DNA of 46,549 bases, taken from assembly GCA_033557685.1 (NCBI GenBank), contig JAWQRN010000044.1:1-46549 (forward strand), in the 5' to 3' direction. This document shows positions 1-10,964 of the stretch, piece by piece. Below the pieces are notes generated by a model, which was not told where the DNA came from, made no database searches, and saw only the letters and a program-made list of their open reading frames with translations. The position numbers and the translations under genes are program-made. Source of the DNA: Sperchopsis tessellata (taxonomy: Eukaryota > Arthropoda > Insecta > Coleoptera > Hydrophilidae). How positions within the stretch are numbered: the stretch's first letter is position 1; each line of letters starts with the position of its first letter.

Positions 1-36
<36 letters not shown>

Positions 37-58
37 TATATTTACAAATATATATATA
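1..58. repeat. (TA)n microsatellite
   Basis: An almost pure TA dinucleotide run, slightly interrupted by aaataaa and ttacaaa near its right half. It begins at the window edge, so its true length is unknown. Confidence 0.9.
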
Positions 59-149
59 TATGTCATGCATGGAAATTAAACAGATACTAGTGTCTTAGAA
101 CAATGCAAAAGTTGTTTTGTTTCATGAAAAATAAAATAGAGAAGTTTAA

Positions 150-840
150 AAAATTACCGTCCTATCAGTCTCACATCTGTAACTTATACGATCCTTACCA
201 AAATAATTACGACTCGCCTCACATACCAATTCGATTCGTACCAACCCAAAAAACAAGCTGGTTTTCGGATGTAGTATAGCACTATTGACCACATTCACAC
301 GGCACAAATTGATATCTAGATGTAATGTGCAGTTATCATCTGCAGTTATTAAAGCGTTGGTCTAAAATGGCATTCCATCTGCATACATACAGCTAATTAA
401 AAAAATCTACGATCAAGCCATATCAAAAGTAAAATCGATGAGCTCCAAGAAAGAATGATTGACCTGAATACAGAAAATATGGAAGTAGGCCTTAGGATGA
501 ATCTTAGAAACACAAAAGTTATGATCAATGAGCGAGCTATGTCAACCAACCACACTAATCGAGGCCGTAACATGATGCATGTATTTGGGCCAGCTGATAA
601 CGGTGGATGCAGATATTTCTAAAGAAATAGAGCAAAGAACAAAGCTTGCATGGAGTACAACTGGGCGCCTAAGCAACATATTTAAATCGCAGATGCCTAT
701 GTGCTTGAAACGAAGGACTTTCGATTCATATTTTTTGCCTGGGATGATGTATGCTAGTGAAAGGTGGACATTAAAGGCCTTGCCTACGTAGAATCTCCAA
801 ACAACGTCGAATAGTATTCACAGATATGTGATGTTATAGG
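150..840 (+). pseudogene. Degenerate non-LTR retrotransposon RT fragment (RTE/CR1-like)
   Basis: Frameshifted coding remains of a LINE reverse transcriptase. Near 153 a frame reads NYRPISLTSV...ILTKII, followed by QPKKQAGFR, the usual order of RT boxes 1-2a. Near 430-540 comes ELQERMIDLN...VGLRMNLRNTKVM. The open stretch at 579-791 reads YLGQLITVDADISKEIEQR, then GRLSNIFKSQMPMCLKRR, which matches the thumb region of LINE proteins often annotated as endonuclease-reverse transcriptase in arthropods. The YADD box and the endonuclease are absent. Stops and frame changes show it is dead. Assignment to the RTE or CR1 group is inference. A 3' piece of a related LINE lies at 19480-19640 on the other strand. 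Confidence 0.75.
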
Positions 841-1316
841 GACAGCGAATATGCTAAAGTGTAATTGTGCAAGTCATCTTGGAAGGCGATGGTTAAAGGT
901 AATAACCTTATAGGAAACAGCTAAATTTAGTATACCTAAGATGCAGTATCCAATGATAAATCAATAATATGTTGGTAGATAACAGTAACTTTATTTATTC
1001 ACAATAGGTATGCAGTGATTATCAACCACCCTACAACATCAGTAAAGAAATGGTCTAAAAACACAGGTACAATAAGTTTGTTGTTAAGTTCTTATCGAAT
1101 TATAAGCTGACCAATTCATTAGTTGTACGGAAAAGGCTGGAGAATAGTCATCAAGATGATTAATTATTGTGCTCACCTTTCAAGCATGAAGAGCAACATA
1201 AAATACTTTTAAGGAAAATTTTGCGTCCATTATCTGCATGACACTTGTAAAAACAATTAAAAATAAATACAATTTACATCAAATATCAAGCAAAATGATG
1301 GGGAACAAACCGAATT
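841..1316. other. AT-rich spacer, nothing recognised
   Basis: No coding frame, RNA fold or repeat end was recognised here. It separates the LINE fragment from the hammerhead-like motif. Confidence 0.5.
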
Positions 1317-1360
1317 GCAGTGGACACGTGTTTCCGTCATTAAGGCGTCATCAGCACTGC
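1317..1360 (-). ncRNA. Hammerhead-ribozyme-like motif with perfect CUGAUGA core
   Basis: On the minus strand the 44 nt read in hammerhead order. GCAGTG (complement of 1355-1360) is the 5' strand of stem I. CTGATGA (1348-1354) is the exact catalytic core. A short stem II with loop follows (1335-1347; outer CG/CG pairs, one C.A mismatch). GAAA (1331-1334) completes the core. ACACGTGT gives a self-complementary stem III with no loop. Then come cleavage base C and CACTGC (1317-1322), which pairs perfectly with the first strand of stem I over 6 bp. Loop-less, self-complementary stem III is known from hammerheads of Penelope-like elements and suggests action as a dimer. Activity is inference; stem II is weak. 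Confidence 0.7.
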
Positions 1361-1524
1361 TCTCGTTAATAATTAGCTGTATCACACGTACGAATACATA
1401 TTTCATTCCTTGTATATATGCTTTGAGATCTTGAGTGAGCATATTATGAGAGGTATCGCAATATTTCAATTTTGCAACTGAATAATCATTACGCTAATTG
1501 GATATTAATCCACACGAAATTGTC

Positions 1525-1583
1525 ATTTGTTGCTTCCTTGGCCGTACACAACACATTCCTGTACGGCCAAGGAAGCAACAAAT
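1525..1583. repeat. Perfect 24-bp hairpin
   Basis: Two arms of 24 nt, 1525-1548 and 1560-1583, are exact reverse complements around an 11-nt loop (1549-1559). The arms contain gcttccttggccgtaca and are GC-richer than their surroundings. No mismatch in such a setting suggests recent origin or selection. No element could be named. Confidence 0.9.
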
Positions 1584-1864
1584 TCTTATACTTTACGTCT
1601 TTAAGAACACACCATATATAGTAGGTACCTCAAAGGGAGGCTGAAAAGCAAACAGAAGAACCAAACGAAAGTCAGATACTAAGTAATTATGAAAACCGGA
1701 GAGCGCAACAGGCACTCCTTTCTTAAGGTAATTTTTTTTTTATATTATAAGTATGATGGGAGTCAAGCTTCGGAAAACTACAAACAGTCATTAACAGATG
1801 ACCGGCAAAATAGGCCACCATCACATAACATATCTAAGATAAGCGCAATTCCACACCAAATTAA

Positions 1865-2107
1865 ATATCGAAAAAATCAAGAAAAATAGTTAGTTACTAC
1901 TACTATATACAAAAAGATAAAAAAGTACTACAAGAATATCTACCTGAACAAGAATTAGTAAATGGATATAAAATAAGGCTCCCATTAGTGAATTTATGTG
2001 AACCGAAAAAATACTCTATTAGTTATGAGATAGCACCATATAAACCATTGCCAAGAGAATTGCCTCGAAATAAATATATTGTCAGAAATACAATACCTAA
2101 AAATTAA
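1865..2107 (+). other. Orphan coding-like segment of about 80 codons, no ATG
   Basis: An open frame without a start codon ends with TAA at 2105-2107. Its second half has a protein-like composition with spaced prolines (YLPEQELVNGYKIRLPL, then APYKPLPRELPRNKYIVR), unlike random AT-rich translation, which is rich in Lys, Asn, Ile and Tyr. Another frame upstream (1689-1889) is also open. It may be a retrotransposon gag or ORF1 remnant. I recognise no family and see no splice sites that would make it an exon. Confidence 0.3.
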
Positions 2108-2587
2108 AGAAACAGTACAAATCAATATAAATAAAAGTCTTATTGAAATGCCTCACCTGCCGATGTAAAGTAAGGAAACCCAAAATCAAAGAACATCCCA
2201 AGTAAAATACTAAATTAAGTGAAATAAATAGTCAGGAAAGTAATATTCACAAATAAAACCTCATACGCTACCAAAGACTATATTGTGAAGTATACCTAAA
2301 AAATAGGAAGAAAGTGACATCTAAAAGGAAAAGCAAATAGATAAATTCAACAACTACACTACAGAATACCAACACAACCTCGAACAAAACCCAAATCAAG
2401 AGCAGAGAAACACATAAAATAAAAGAGAGAGAGATAAAGCCCATTCCAGAAACTGGCATTCAAAATGTACAGATAAATAAAAAGAAAAAACACTCCAGGT
2501 TGTTCTACGTCTAGACTATCTGACCAGATAGGTATATTAGATTTTCTCAGTAAAAGAGGTATAAATTGAAATAAGGCCATCAACATT

Positions 2588-2862
2588 TTATTTTAATTTA
2601 GGGTTATCATACTGACTAAGTATGTGACATATCTCCAAGAAATTTCTCTTATATAAATTTCTTTCGACTTCTAAATTTTCAATAATTTTGAAGTTTATAT
2701 CATGGATAGTATCACTGCCATGTGAGCTAAGTGCGTAAGCCAATCCTTTGTGTTTTATGTCAGATCGACGTAAAGAAACCCCTTGCATGACTCTTAGCAT
2801 GGTTTGGCCCACATATATTTATGGGTAGTCACTACATTTGATGAAGTACACTACACTACTAA
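2588..2862 (-). pseudogene. Penelope-like element GIY-YIG endonuclease fragment
   Basis: Minus-strand translation gives VYFIKCSDYP, a stop, IYVGQT, and further on HDINFKIIENLEVERN followed by KRNFLEICHIL. This is the layout of the C-terminal GIY-YIG nuclease of Penelope-like retroelements: the VY...YVGQT hairpin, then the conserved E/R-rich ending. One stop lies between the two halves of the GIY-YIG motif and the expected R..EH helix is poorly kept, so it is inactive. The RT part that should precede it (above 2862) could not be followed. The ending resembles that of the fragment at 25556-25957. Confidence 0.65.
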
Positions 2863-4454
2863 TTGTTTAGAGGGTGTTTTGTCCTAGCACCCACCTTGTG
2901 AAAATGACTGTTAGCTATTTTGATGTTAAAGCCATTAAACAGCCTAATCATTTGTATTGTAAGGTCCTCGATATAGATAATACTTTTATAAATAGGAGGG
3001 GACTCAGGAGCAGAAAGTATCGTAACAGAAGAGGTCATCTATTCAAGAGGTTAGAGAAGATAAGCTTTTTAATAACTCACTAAGGTGAGGATATCAAAAA
3101 CGAGATTAAGATTTTTCTTATTTAATTTATTATTTTAGGTATATTAATTAAATTCACTTGAAAATAACTTGCTAGGGCAAAACTAACAGTTTCCATTATT
3201 CATACGTGGATATTCTGTACAATATAGAGTGACATTTTTAAGTAACGAACTGACAGTCACGTTGCACACGTATAAGAAGCCTACTTCAAATAAAGCGGGG
3301 AAAACATAGTCATTAAATTGTCATTTTATTGATGTCGATTTCAATTTAAATAGATTATCATTATCTTACCAAAAAGTGGATGAATTTCATACAGCAGAAA
3401 ATATTAAAAGCTTTTCGCAATTAATTACTGAAAATTGAAATATCCATGATAACGAAATTTCATTGTTTACAACTGTGGCGCACCTATTTCATCCGCTGTA
3501 AATAAATTGCCATGGGAGTATATTAATTGTTTTGGTCATGTTATAAATACAGGCGTAAATCATGCCCTCAAAAAGATCAATTTGTAGTGATTATAAAAAA
3601 AATAAAACTTCAGAATTCAATAGAACACATATAAATTGATTAAAAATTTGAAAGTAATACAAATAGCTATATTTCAATGAACTATTGCGCAAAATGAATT
3701 TTTAAATACATATGCTTAAATATTTTGCATATATTTTAACAAATAATAATTTTATAAATGTTAGTTTCAATTTAAACAAAATTAAAAGAATTTGCCTACA
3801 TATGTGTGATGAAAGATATGTGACTACATCAGCTGTATATACTGGTATGAAAAGTATTAAAATTGATATTTATTTGGAACGTATTTAGCTCACTTGTGAT
3901 ATTGTAATATTCTTCCATTTGAGTTGTAGATTGAACTATAGTGCTTCTGCTTTGCTGCATCTTTTCTGATTTGAACTGCGGTCTCAATATTGCAATCGTC
4001 TTTGACATTTGTCATTATTTTCATCTATCTCTCACCTGCTGTGATTTTTTTTGTATTACTTAATTTAAGTTTCTGATTACTTTTCAGAGAGCTTAAATCT
4101 AGCGTTGGATGTGCTATAGAGTTCAATGTTTGTTCATTTGCTGTACTTTGTACATACAAGTTATATTATACGTGTCTGGAATATTGTAATTTTCATTTAT
4201 TCCCAGATGATTCTCAGTGATAATACTCCTCTTTCACAAAAAATTTAGAATCGTCAAATTAATTCAGATCTAGAGCATTTAATGATATTTTTCCGAGCAT
4301 TATTTCACTATATGAACCTTCTCAGTCGTCAGTGCTTTCAGATTGGATGTTTATCTGAGGTTTAGGTAGAACCTTCACTCACTGGTCAATGAAAACGATT
4401 TACCTTTATTGTCATTATCTAACGACTTCTGTTCGAAAGTTACTCTGCGATACG
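2863..4454. other. AT-rich sequence, nothing recognised
   Basis: About 1.6 kb without a supported gene. 2863-3110 may hold eroded upstream PLE coding on the minus strand, but no motif could be confirmed. The rest is AT-rich and featureless to the eye. Confidence 0.4.
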
Positions 4455-4701
4455 ATAAAAATGATGTATTTACTTAGGAAATATATCTCAGTAAAATACG
4501 GTTGAATTAAGTTGAAGTATACATTTACTGTGATTAAACAGCCAAAGTATATATGTTGATTTGTGAGACCACAGAGCAAACAATATTCTATATCTTCACG
4601 AATATATTGATGAGGGGTTTTCCATATTATACATAAAAGGGGGTGAAATTTCGTAAAGAAACACCAATTGTCTACAAGTTATTTAATGATAATAAATTTG
4701 A

Positions 4702-4744
4702 TTGTCTACCGGTTTCGAGGCATCACGCCTCATCTTCAGGACAA
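4702..4744 (-). ncRNA. Hammerhead-ribozyme-like motif, left palindrome arm
   Basis: Minus strand: TTGTC (4740-4744) forms stem I with GACAA (4702-4706), 5 bp. CTGAAGA (4733-4739) fits CUGANGA. One unpaired U is followed by stem II GAGGC/GCCTC (4727-4731 with 4717-4721) closing a 5-nt loop. GAAA lies at 4713-4716. ACC/GGT (4708-4713) makes a loop-less, self-complementary stem III, and A is the cleavage base. All elements are in the right order. The extra U before stem II is a deviation. Self-cleavage is inferred, not shown. Confidence 0.65.
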
Positions 4745-4944
4745 ACTAGTAATAAAGACAATAAAATCAATAAACACTAAAACAAAGAACACGTGAGAAA
4801 ATATATCGGGCCAAAATACTTGACATGTTGTCAAGATGAATACAACAATATACATATATCTAGACAACATGAATTTCGGCCCGATGCATTTTACCACGTG
4901 TCCTTTGTTTAAGTGTTTATTGATTTTATTGCCTTATTACTTGT

Positions 4945-4990
4945 TTGTCCTGAAGATGAGGCGTGATACCTCGAAACCAAATTCATTGTC
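4945..4990 (+). ncRNA. Broken hammerhead-like motif, right palindrome arm
   Basis: This is the inverted partner of the motif at 4702-4744. TTGTC (4945-4949), CTGAAGA (4950-4956), a stem II with one changed base and GAAA (4973-4976) are kept. About ten bases covering GGT of stem III, the cleavage base and the second strand of stem I are missing compared with the left arm. Only one of the two arms could therefore fold completely. Confidence 0.6.
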
Positions 4991-5214
4991 ATTAAATAAC
5001 TTGTAGACAATTGGTGTTTCTTTACGGAATTTCACCCCCTTTTATGTATGGTATGGAACACCCCTACTCTCATCAATATATTCGTCAAGGTATAGAATAT
5101 TACTTGATCTGTGGTCTCATAAATCAACATATGTAGCTGTTTAATCGCAGTAAATGTATACTTTAAGATAACTTAATCAACCGTTTTTTTCATAAGTAAA
5201 TACATCATTTTTAT

Positions 5215-5745
5215 CTTCCGTTGAATTGTCAAAACTGTATTGATATTTAACTTAATATAACTTTCTTAAAAGTGTTTTTTTTAATATGGTGGTTTAGTGT
5301 ATGCATCATAAGATTTTAGCTATTTTATTATTTTTGGTTTTCCAAATTTTCGTTTGACTTATGATTCCATCCTACAAATTTAATTATTTGAGTACTTCTA
5401 TTTTAGTGCATTATAGCAAAACGAAAACTGATGTTAGTCATATCAAAATAAATTAATTGCTATAGAAACTATTGATTTACTACGTCACTTAAAATATTAA
5501 ATGTTGTTTCTCTACTTACACCACACAGTAGCGGAAATAGGCTTTTTTTAAACAAACATACACATAACATTTACACGTTACCTATTTAAGGTATCCATGT
5601 CAAGTAGATTGAATTGAACTGTACCAGTGCTAAAATAATTGTGTCAAATGTGGAAATGGCAAGTGGATATTCCCAAGTAGTTTCTACATGTGCTAAAAAG
5701 CAAGATAAAATTGCTCCTTGTAAAATTATCGTATGCCAAACAAAA
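5215..5745. other. Spacer between palindrome and PLE, mostly unassigned
   Basis: AT-rich. It contains agcggaaataggct near 5529, also found near 21791 upstream of the second PLE, which may mark an element boundary. The open frame at 5614-5745 does not resemble PLE coding and is not called. Confidence 0.4.
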
Positions 5746-6725
5746 ATATCTACTTATATATGTAAGGAATATAGTGGGGCTTGTGCACTAAGGCACCCTA
5801 CATCACAAGTAGAGAAATTGGTTACCAATATCATGAATAGATCTTCTCTTGATACACAAGTGCAAAAGAAAATCGTTCCCCACGATTATCGAATCGATCG
5901 TTTATATGGTATATCTAAGGTACATAAACCGATGATGCCTCTTTGCCCGATCATCAGTGCAAAAGGGTCTCCCACATATAAATGGGCTCGCCCCGTTACT
6001 TAGCAAATTTATAGAACTATCCAAATCCTTCAAACGAAACTCTTCCCATTTTCTAGGACAGATTTCTAGTATAAGACTAGCTCCAATAGACTTAACGGTC
6101 AGCTTCGATGCCGAGTCTATTTTCACCAGTATACCCGTGGATGATGCTATTAGCATCATCAGCGATCTGAGAGGAGAGTGTTCATCTCAAGATATTAAGG
6201 TGCCGACAGAAGTTTGTCTGTGATACACTTATTCCCGATTTAGGAACCTTTTATACGAACAAACATATGGATCTGCTATGGGTTGCTAGTTGTCCCTTAT
6301 TGTTGCCAACATTTTAATGTTGGTATTTGAACACTTGTCATTATGATCCACTGATATAAAACTTAAATGCTGATTTCGTTACGTGGATGACACGTTTATT
6401 ATAAGATCGTTGGGACGAGAGGCACTAAATGCCTTCATAGATCACATAAACTCCCAACACCCCAATATTTGTTTTACGTTAGAGATTGAGTCATCAGGCT
6501 CTCTTCTTTTCTTAGATATATTGTTGAAAGGTATATCAGATGGTACACTTCTTCATTCTTTTTATCGGAAGCCCAGCCATACCAATAGATACTTGCATAC
6601 ATTAACACATCATTACCCATGTCAGAAAATGCCTGTGGTTAGTAGTCTTATACAGCGAGCTTTCAAGTTGTGTGAAAGTCGAGTTGTATCTACTTTCTCA
6701 GAAGTTGCGTACGGTCACCGATAAG
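5746..6725 (+). pseudogene. Penelope-like element reverse transcriptase (frameshifted)
   Basis: Several frames join to a PLE reverse transcriptase, the enzyme that copies element RNA. In order: HPTSQVEKLVTNIMNRSSLD (near 5800), RLYGISKVHKPMMPLCPIIS (near 5900; HKP is a PLE hallmark), LAPIDLTVSFDAESIFTSIP (6090-6140), YGSAMG (6270), YVDDTFIIRS (6378-6410, catalytic YVDD), CFTLEIE...LLFLDILL (6470-6525) and FYRKPSHTNRYLHTLTHHYP (6555-6615). Frameshifts near 6000, 6223 and 6375 and several stops make it non-functional. The GIY-YIG domain that should follow is missing: the sequence passes directly to the element's 3' tail near 6850. The order of boxes and HKP leave little doubt about the family. 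Confidence 0.9.
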
Positions 6726-6844
6726 TTTTTATCCAATTGATACGATTTGTCAGATATCAAATAGCCAACAAGATGTTTCAGGAATCCACCCATCTCTGCC
6801 AAAAATACTCTTGAGGTACTGCCATTCGTCAAGGATTCGACAAG

Positions 6845-6915
6845 AAAAAACTGGTAACAACATTCACATAGATAATATCCGTGGAAGTATATTACATTTA
6901 ATATGTATCTACTTT
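6845..6915 (+). repeat. PLE 3' tail, copy 1
   Basis: Sequence containing taacaacattcacatagata, then a stretch reading ccgtggaagtatattacatt. The same block occurs at 25250-25310 and 41813-41870. The three copies define the terminal unit of one PLE family. Here it is joined to the RT remnant after loss of the nuclease domain. Confidence 0.7.
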
Positions 6916-7560
6916 TTAAAAAAGAAAATCGTAATATTACTTGACACTGAAATTCAAATAGTCAGGAATCTCTTCATACTTAAAAACAAACTTTACTAAT
7001 TCTTATAATGTACATTTAGCTAGTGTAAACAGTTGTTTTTCTTGTTACTTGGCTCAAGTTAAGAAATAAACTCAGAAAATGTAACAAACAATATTTACAA
7101 ATGACGACAACTAAACTACACCAACACCCATTTAAGCGGTTCTTGCCTCAACTGTATAAAATTTTGGGCTTACGTGTTTCAACGCGGGATCGTCGTTCGT
7201 AAAACATCAGGCAAACGTTAATTAATATATTGCTTGATTATATATGCAACATTCTAATTCCTTGTGTATTGTATTGTACACTACCAGCAAATATAAATGC
7301 CAGAGTCAAATTTATAACTGGTTTCTCAGTAATATAATACATTAATCAATATATGATACAATGTGATGCTAACACACTCGAAACTTTTGTAAATAATCAT
7401 TCACTAATTCTGTATGAAGGGTTTGACTGTATATATCTCCAGATTCACGTGACGACTTTTTGTCATTCGCCAATCAATAGCCCTAATATTATTTTCCCTA
7501 ACCTCCTCCCCTATCATCTATGGAGCAGCTTAAGCATCTAAAAATTTGGCGATGTATATG
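6916..7560. other. AT-rich spacer, nothing recognised
   Basis: No coding frame or repeat end was recognised. GC rises from about 7560. Confidence 0.4.
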
Positions 7561-7574
7561 ACGGTCGTCAATGG

Positions 7575-7784
7575 ATGAACGCCGATGGAGTACAAGTACA
7601 CCATACTCTTCGTGACCACCTCCAAGAAAAGTTAGTTAATTTCCATGTTACAATAAGAAATTGTCCCGCCAATCAAATAGAAGCTCCAAATGTAAAGCAT
7701 CGCAGCGAGTCTGTTGATTGTGTGGGCAAATCTTTCGCACTGTTTAACAAGACTAATCGACAAATCCTCCTGACTGACCCCTAG
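7575..7784 (+). other. Unrecognised coding-like open frame (69 aa)
   Basis: This open frame sits in a locally GC-richer patch (about 7560-7930) and has a balanced composition (HHTLRDHLQEKLVNFHVTIR, NCPANQIEAPN, ESVDCVGKSFALFNKT) unlike translated spacer. It has two cysteines and no recognised motif. No clear splice acceptor or donor flanks it. It may be part of an older mobile element, possibly the 5' region of the LINE that begins near 8166. I cannot assign a function. Confidence 0.3.
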
Positions 7785-8165
7785 TAACCCATTATAGAGC
7801 ACGTACTCCCCTTCTAAGCACTATTTGGCAGTCCTTCACCAATCCCACATTAGCTCATGAAGAAGCCGTTTCCTGAAGATCTGCGAATAATCGTCTGGAG
7901 GACCAGGTTATCCTTCATTTGGTAGATATTCTTTAATTTGCATTTTTATTTTGTTTTATTTACTTCCACATTATGCTCTTCTGTTGTGTTGATTTGCACT
8001 AAATATTTCCAATTTCATCCTTGACAATTTGCATTTTAGCGTTGGTCTGGAACATGTGGTCGGCGTTACGAAGCTTTTTGTCCTTATATATTTTTTATTT
8101 AGGCTTTTGCGATAGATTTTAGAGCGGGTTTTTTTACTCAGATTTAACGTAGGGCACATTTCTCT

Positions 8166-10320
8166 TTGTTTTCTCTGCCTGGAGGCGAGGCTCGCAAACA
8201 AACTAGTACAAATGGGAGTGTTAACACTACTTCGGGTATGCAAACTACCATTTCTTATGCATATGCACTAACCAGAACTACACACAAAAACGACCGAGGT
8301 ATTCTACTGAATAGGGAAATGGTAAAGTTGATTGATCCAAAGTATATAATGCATTCCTCCAGGGTATTCCACAACCACATTACATACACTTAACTAAAAA
8401 AGCAGCAGCAGGAACAATTTTAACAGAAAAATCAAAAAATATATATTGGTGAATACTTCATAACTGTTAGAAGACTCATGACCTCCGCTAACAGGATTAT
8501 ATTATCCAACGTTTCACCTACCATACCTTGTAGCGTAGTCGAATCAATTTTAAATTATGTCAACCATAACTTCACTAAGTGCGGGCTTTAAACAACCAGA
8601 ACTGGCCCATATCCAGTCATTTAAGTGGTAAATATATATGGTATTTGAGGACTGGGACTAACTTCCTAAGTCACATTTAATAATAAAACTATGCAAATAT
8701 ATATATATATATATATATCCAAATAATGAAGTAAAAAGTTTCTGGTGCAGACATATTGTGGTTAATTCTATGGGGTTAATTGAACCTAACACTAGCATCT
8801 CGAGTGACCAAACTGTTTCTATACCACCGAGCATCCCAAAGTCTCAAAATAATTGACCGATACCACAGACAGTATCCTCTATACCGTCTCTAATCCAAGC
8901 ACAACCACAGAAATGATAATCCCCCCTCCAAAACATCTAGTTCCAGCCAGGGAGATAATACTGGTGAATTGGTTCAAAAGATGAGTCACAAAGCATGCAT
9001 GATATAACCAAAAATATAACTGAAAAGGTGCACAAAAGTCGACCGAAACGAAAGACATCTGCATCGATCATAGGAAGAGAAACAAAGGGTTCCAGTCATG
9101 AGCAAGATTCTAAGCAAGCTCATAAAAACAGAGACGTGACCCCAATTATCCAGATTTGCCAGACGCACTAGATTCACTAACAGAGTTTGGTTCACCTATC
9201 TCCTTTGAAAAATTCAAGGAGGTGCTCTAGAAGATAAAGAGAAAAGAAGACCAAATTTCCAATGTCAAATCATACATAGACAATATTCAAGACTTTGCTG
9301 TTTATATAACTAGTAATTAATAAGCTTACAAACAAGATCTTTAGAAAACGCTTAAAGCTTCTATTAAAAATGCTAGAAGCCCCCTGTAAAAACAGTAGCT
9401 TGTACTCCCCCTCTCCACTTATCCTATCCAGTGGCTCGCTAGAATCTTTTTAAATTTACCACCCTCAACGTGAAACGAATCCTTAGTGAGAGGAAGTGGC
9501 ATTTCCTGCCTTACTTTCTTAGATGCCAATAATGCTGACATTTGTATGGTCCAGGAGACCAACATCGACGAACTACCTGGACCTGAATATTATCAAATGA
9601 CGTAAGCTTTCATACTCAAGCCATCCATAATTGTTTACAGGAGAAGCATTTTTAACCAAATTTCAATGGATAATATAATTAAAGGCGGTGATTTTAACTG
9701 AACCCTGAAAATTTCTTTGCTTTAAGAACCCTAATATATGATATCATTTTAGTCGATGGAGTAGAATATTCCATATGTTTAGCCGCATATGCTGATTACC
9801 TCTCAATTTTCATAGAAAGGAAAAACGACAATCCCATTTTAAATGAATATGCCAACTGCTCTGGTGCTCGAATAATCGCTACAAATCTCAAAGTTTCTGG
9901 ACGGGTGGTTGGAAATACAGAGACGACCAACCCCTTGACAGCCAATGGTCTGGTGAGATGTTAAAAACTATAGGTGTTGTGAGCGCATGCCTTCACTATT
10001 GTATAGAGGAAAAACTGACGTCATAACCATTTTCATTACCACCAGACGATAGTATAACCCTCACATATTGCCTATCACTGATCACCATCTTCATATATTA
10101 CAGATAATCTTAAAAGATTTTTTCTGGTGTGGAAAAGCACTGAGTCCCAGAACCTCATCTCTATTTACCTATCAAAATCGGAGACTTAGGCCTCGTACAT
10201 TTAGGATCGAAATTTCGCTTTTTTTATTACTACTGATACACGCCTTCCGAAATTTCTCAAACTTTAATCACGGCTGCAAGTCTTGCACTCATAATATCAT
10301 GCCTTTTCAATAAGAAATTG
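8166..10320 (+). pseudogene. Tx1/L1-like LINE remnant (ORF1, endonuclease, RT end)
   Basis: Eroded LINE coding runs left to right. ORF1-like sequence starts near 8166 (MFSLPGGEARKQ) and continues as EYFITVRRLMTSANRIILSN (8450-8510) and FGSPISFEKFKEVL (9187-9228). The apurinic endonuclease begins near 9467 (TLNVKRILSERKWHFLP), then NADICMVQETN (9530-9565, catalytic Glu) and GGDFN (9685). A deletion then joins the endonuclease to late RT: DGVEYSICLAAYADYLSIFI (9755-9815, YADD changed to YADY) and LNEYANCSGA. The C-terminal region ends with ITDHHLHILQIILKDFFWCG (10074-10133). Many stops are present. Most of the RT core (fingers and palm) is lost, so this is an internally deleted copy. Confidence 0.7.
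8697..8718. repeat. Short (AT)n tract
   Basis: A pure AT run of 22 nt inside the LINE ORF1 remnant. Confidence 0.9.
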
Positions 10321-10629
10321 ATTATGAAACATTCGACGTCTCCCAAAAAGCAGATCATACGCGAAAGTTGACGGAAACTATGCGAAATAAAGTATCTTTA
10401 TCGTTTTGTCATCGCGTGTTCTTTTCAAACAATAAATTTCCATAAATAATTTGGATGTCATTTTTTCTATGTGTATCTACCAGTTCAGGTAACTATCCAT
10501 CCAAATACCTAAGACCCTGCAATTAAAGGTAATATCGGCATGTAATGAAACATAATATCAAATTATTTCCTCAAGAATCGAAAGTGAAAAAACATGATAT
10601 TGGACTTATCCATTAATTATCTACTTATT

Positions 10630-10964
10630 CACCATAAATCAGTCCGGCACAACAAAAATGTACGTTCGCCAAAGCCTGTAGAGTGTCACAGACGAGTGGC
10701 AGTTGGCGTACGATTGGATCCAATAGCACTCCATTGATGAATTTCGTCATTGAAACCTTTCTCACAATTATCAGTTCAGTGAGACACCACCTTAAAACTG
10801 TGTCAGCGATCCGACAAGTAAGACATAATGAATGCCAGCACCATTGTCAGACACCATTGTGGGCCAGCTTTACAAGTAAAATTGTGCGATCCTACAAGTT
10901 AGAAACTTTAAATCAATTGCAGTTAACTTTTAAAAAAAATTGGTCATCATTTATATGCTTGTAA
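10630..10964 (+). other. GC-richer segment, unassigned
   Basis: Composition differs from the flanks (acgagtggcagttggcgtac near 10693, and cagcgatccgacaagtaaga near 10803). A 93-aa frame is open at 10683-10964 but shows no motif I know. It is probably an old mobile-element piece. Confidence 0.3.

Larger units (their letters stand above)
4455..5214. repeat. Long palindrome (arms about 378 and 352 bp) of a PLE-like end
   Basis: The left arm 4455-4832 and right arm 4863-5214 are diverged reverse complements around a loop of about 30 nt (4833-4862). Matching landmarks include ataaaaatgatgtatttact at 4455 against its complement ending at 5214, tcatcaatatattcgt..., caccaattgtctacaagtta, cctgaagatgaggcgtgat and gacaacatg at the inner edge. 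Each arm carries a hammerhead-like motif typical of Penelope-like elements. The structure is best read as two element ends joined head to head, or a fold-back non-autonomous derivative. Small indels between arms show age. No coding sequence lies inside. Confidence 0.9.
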
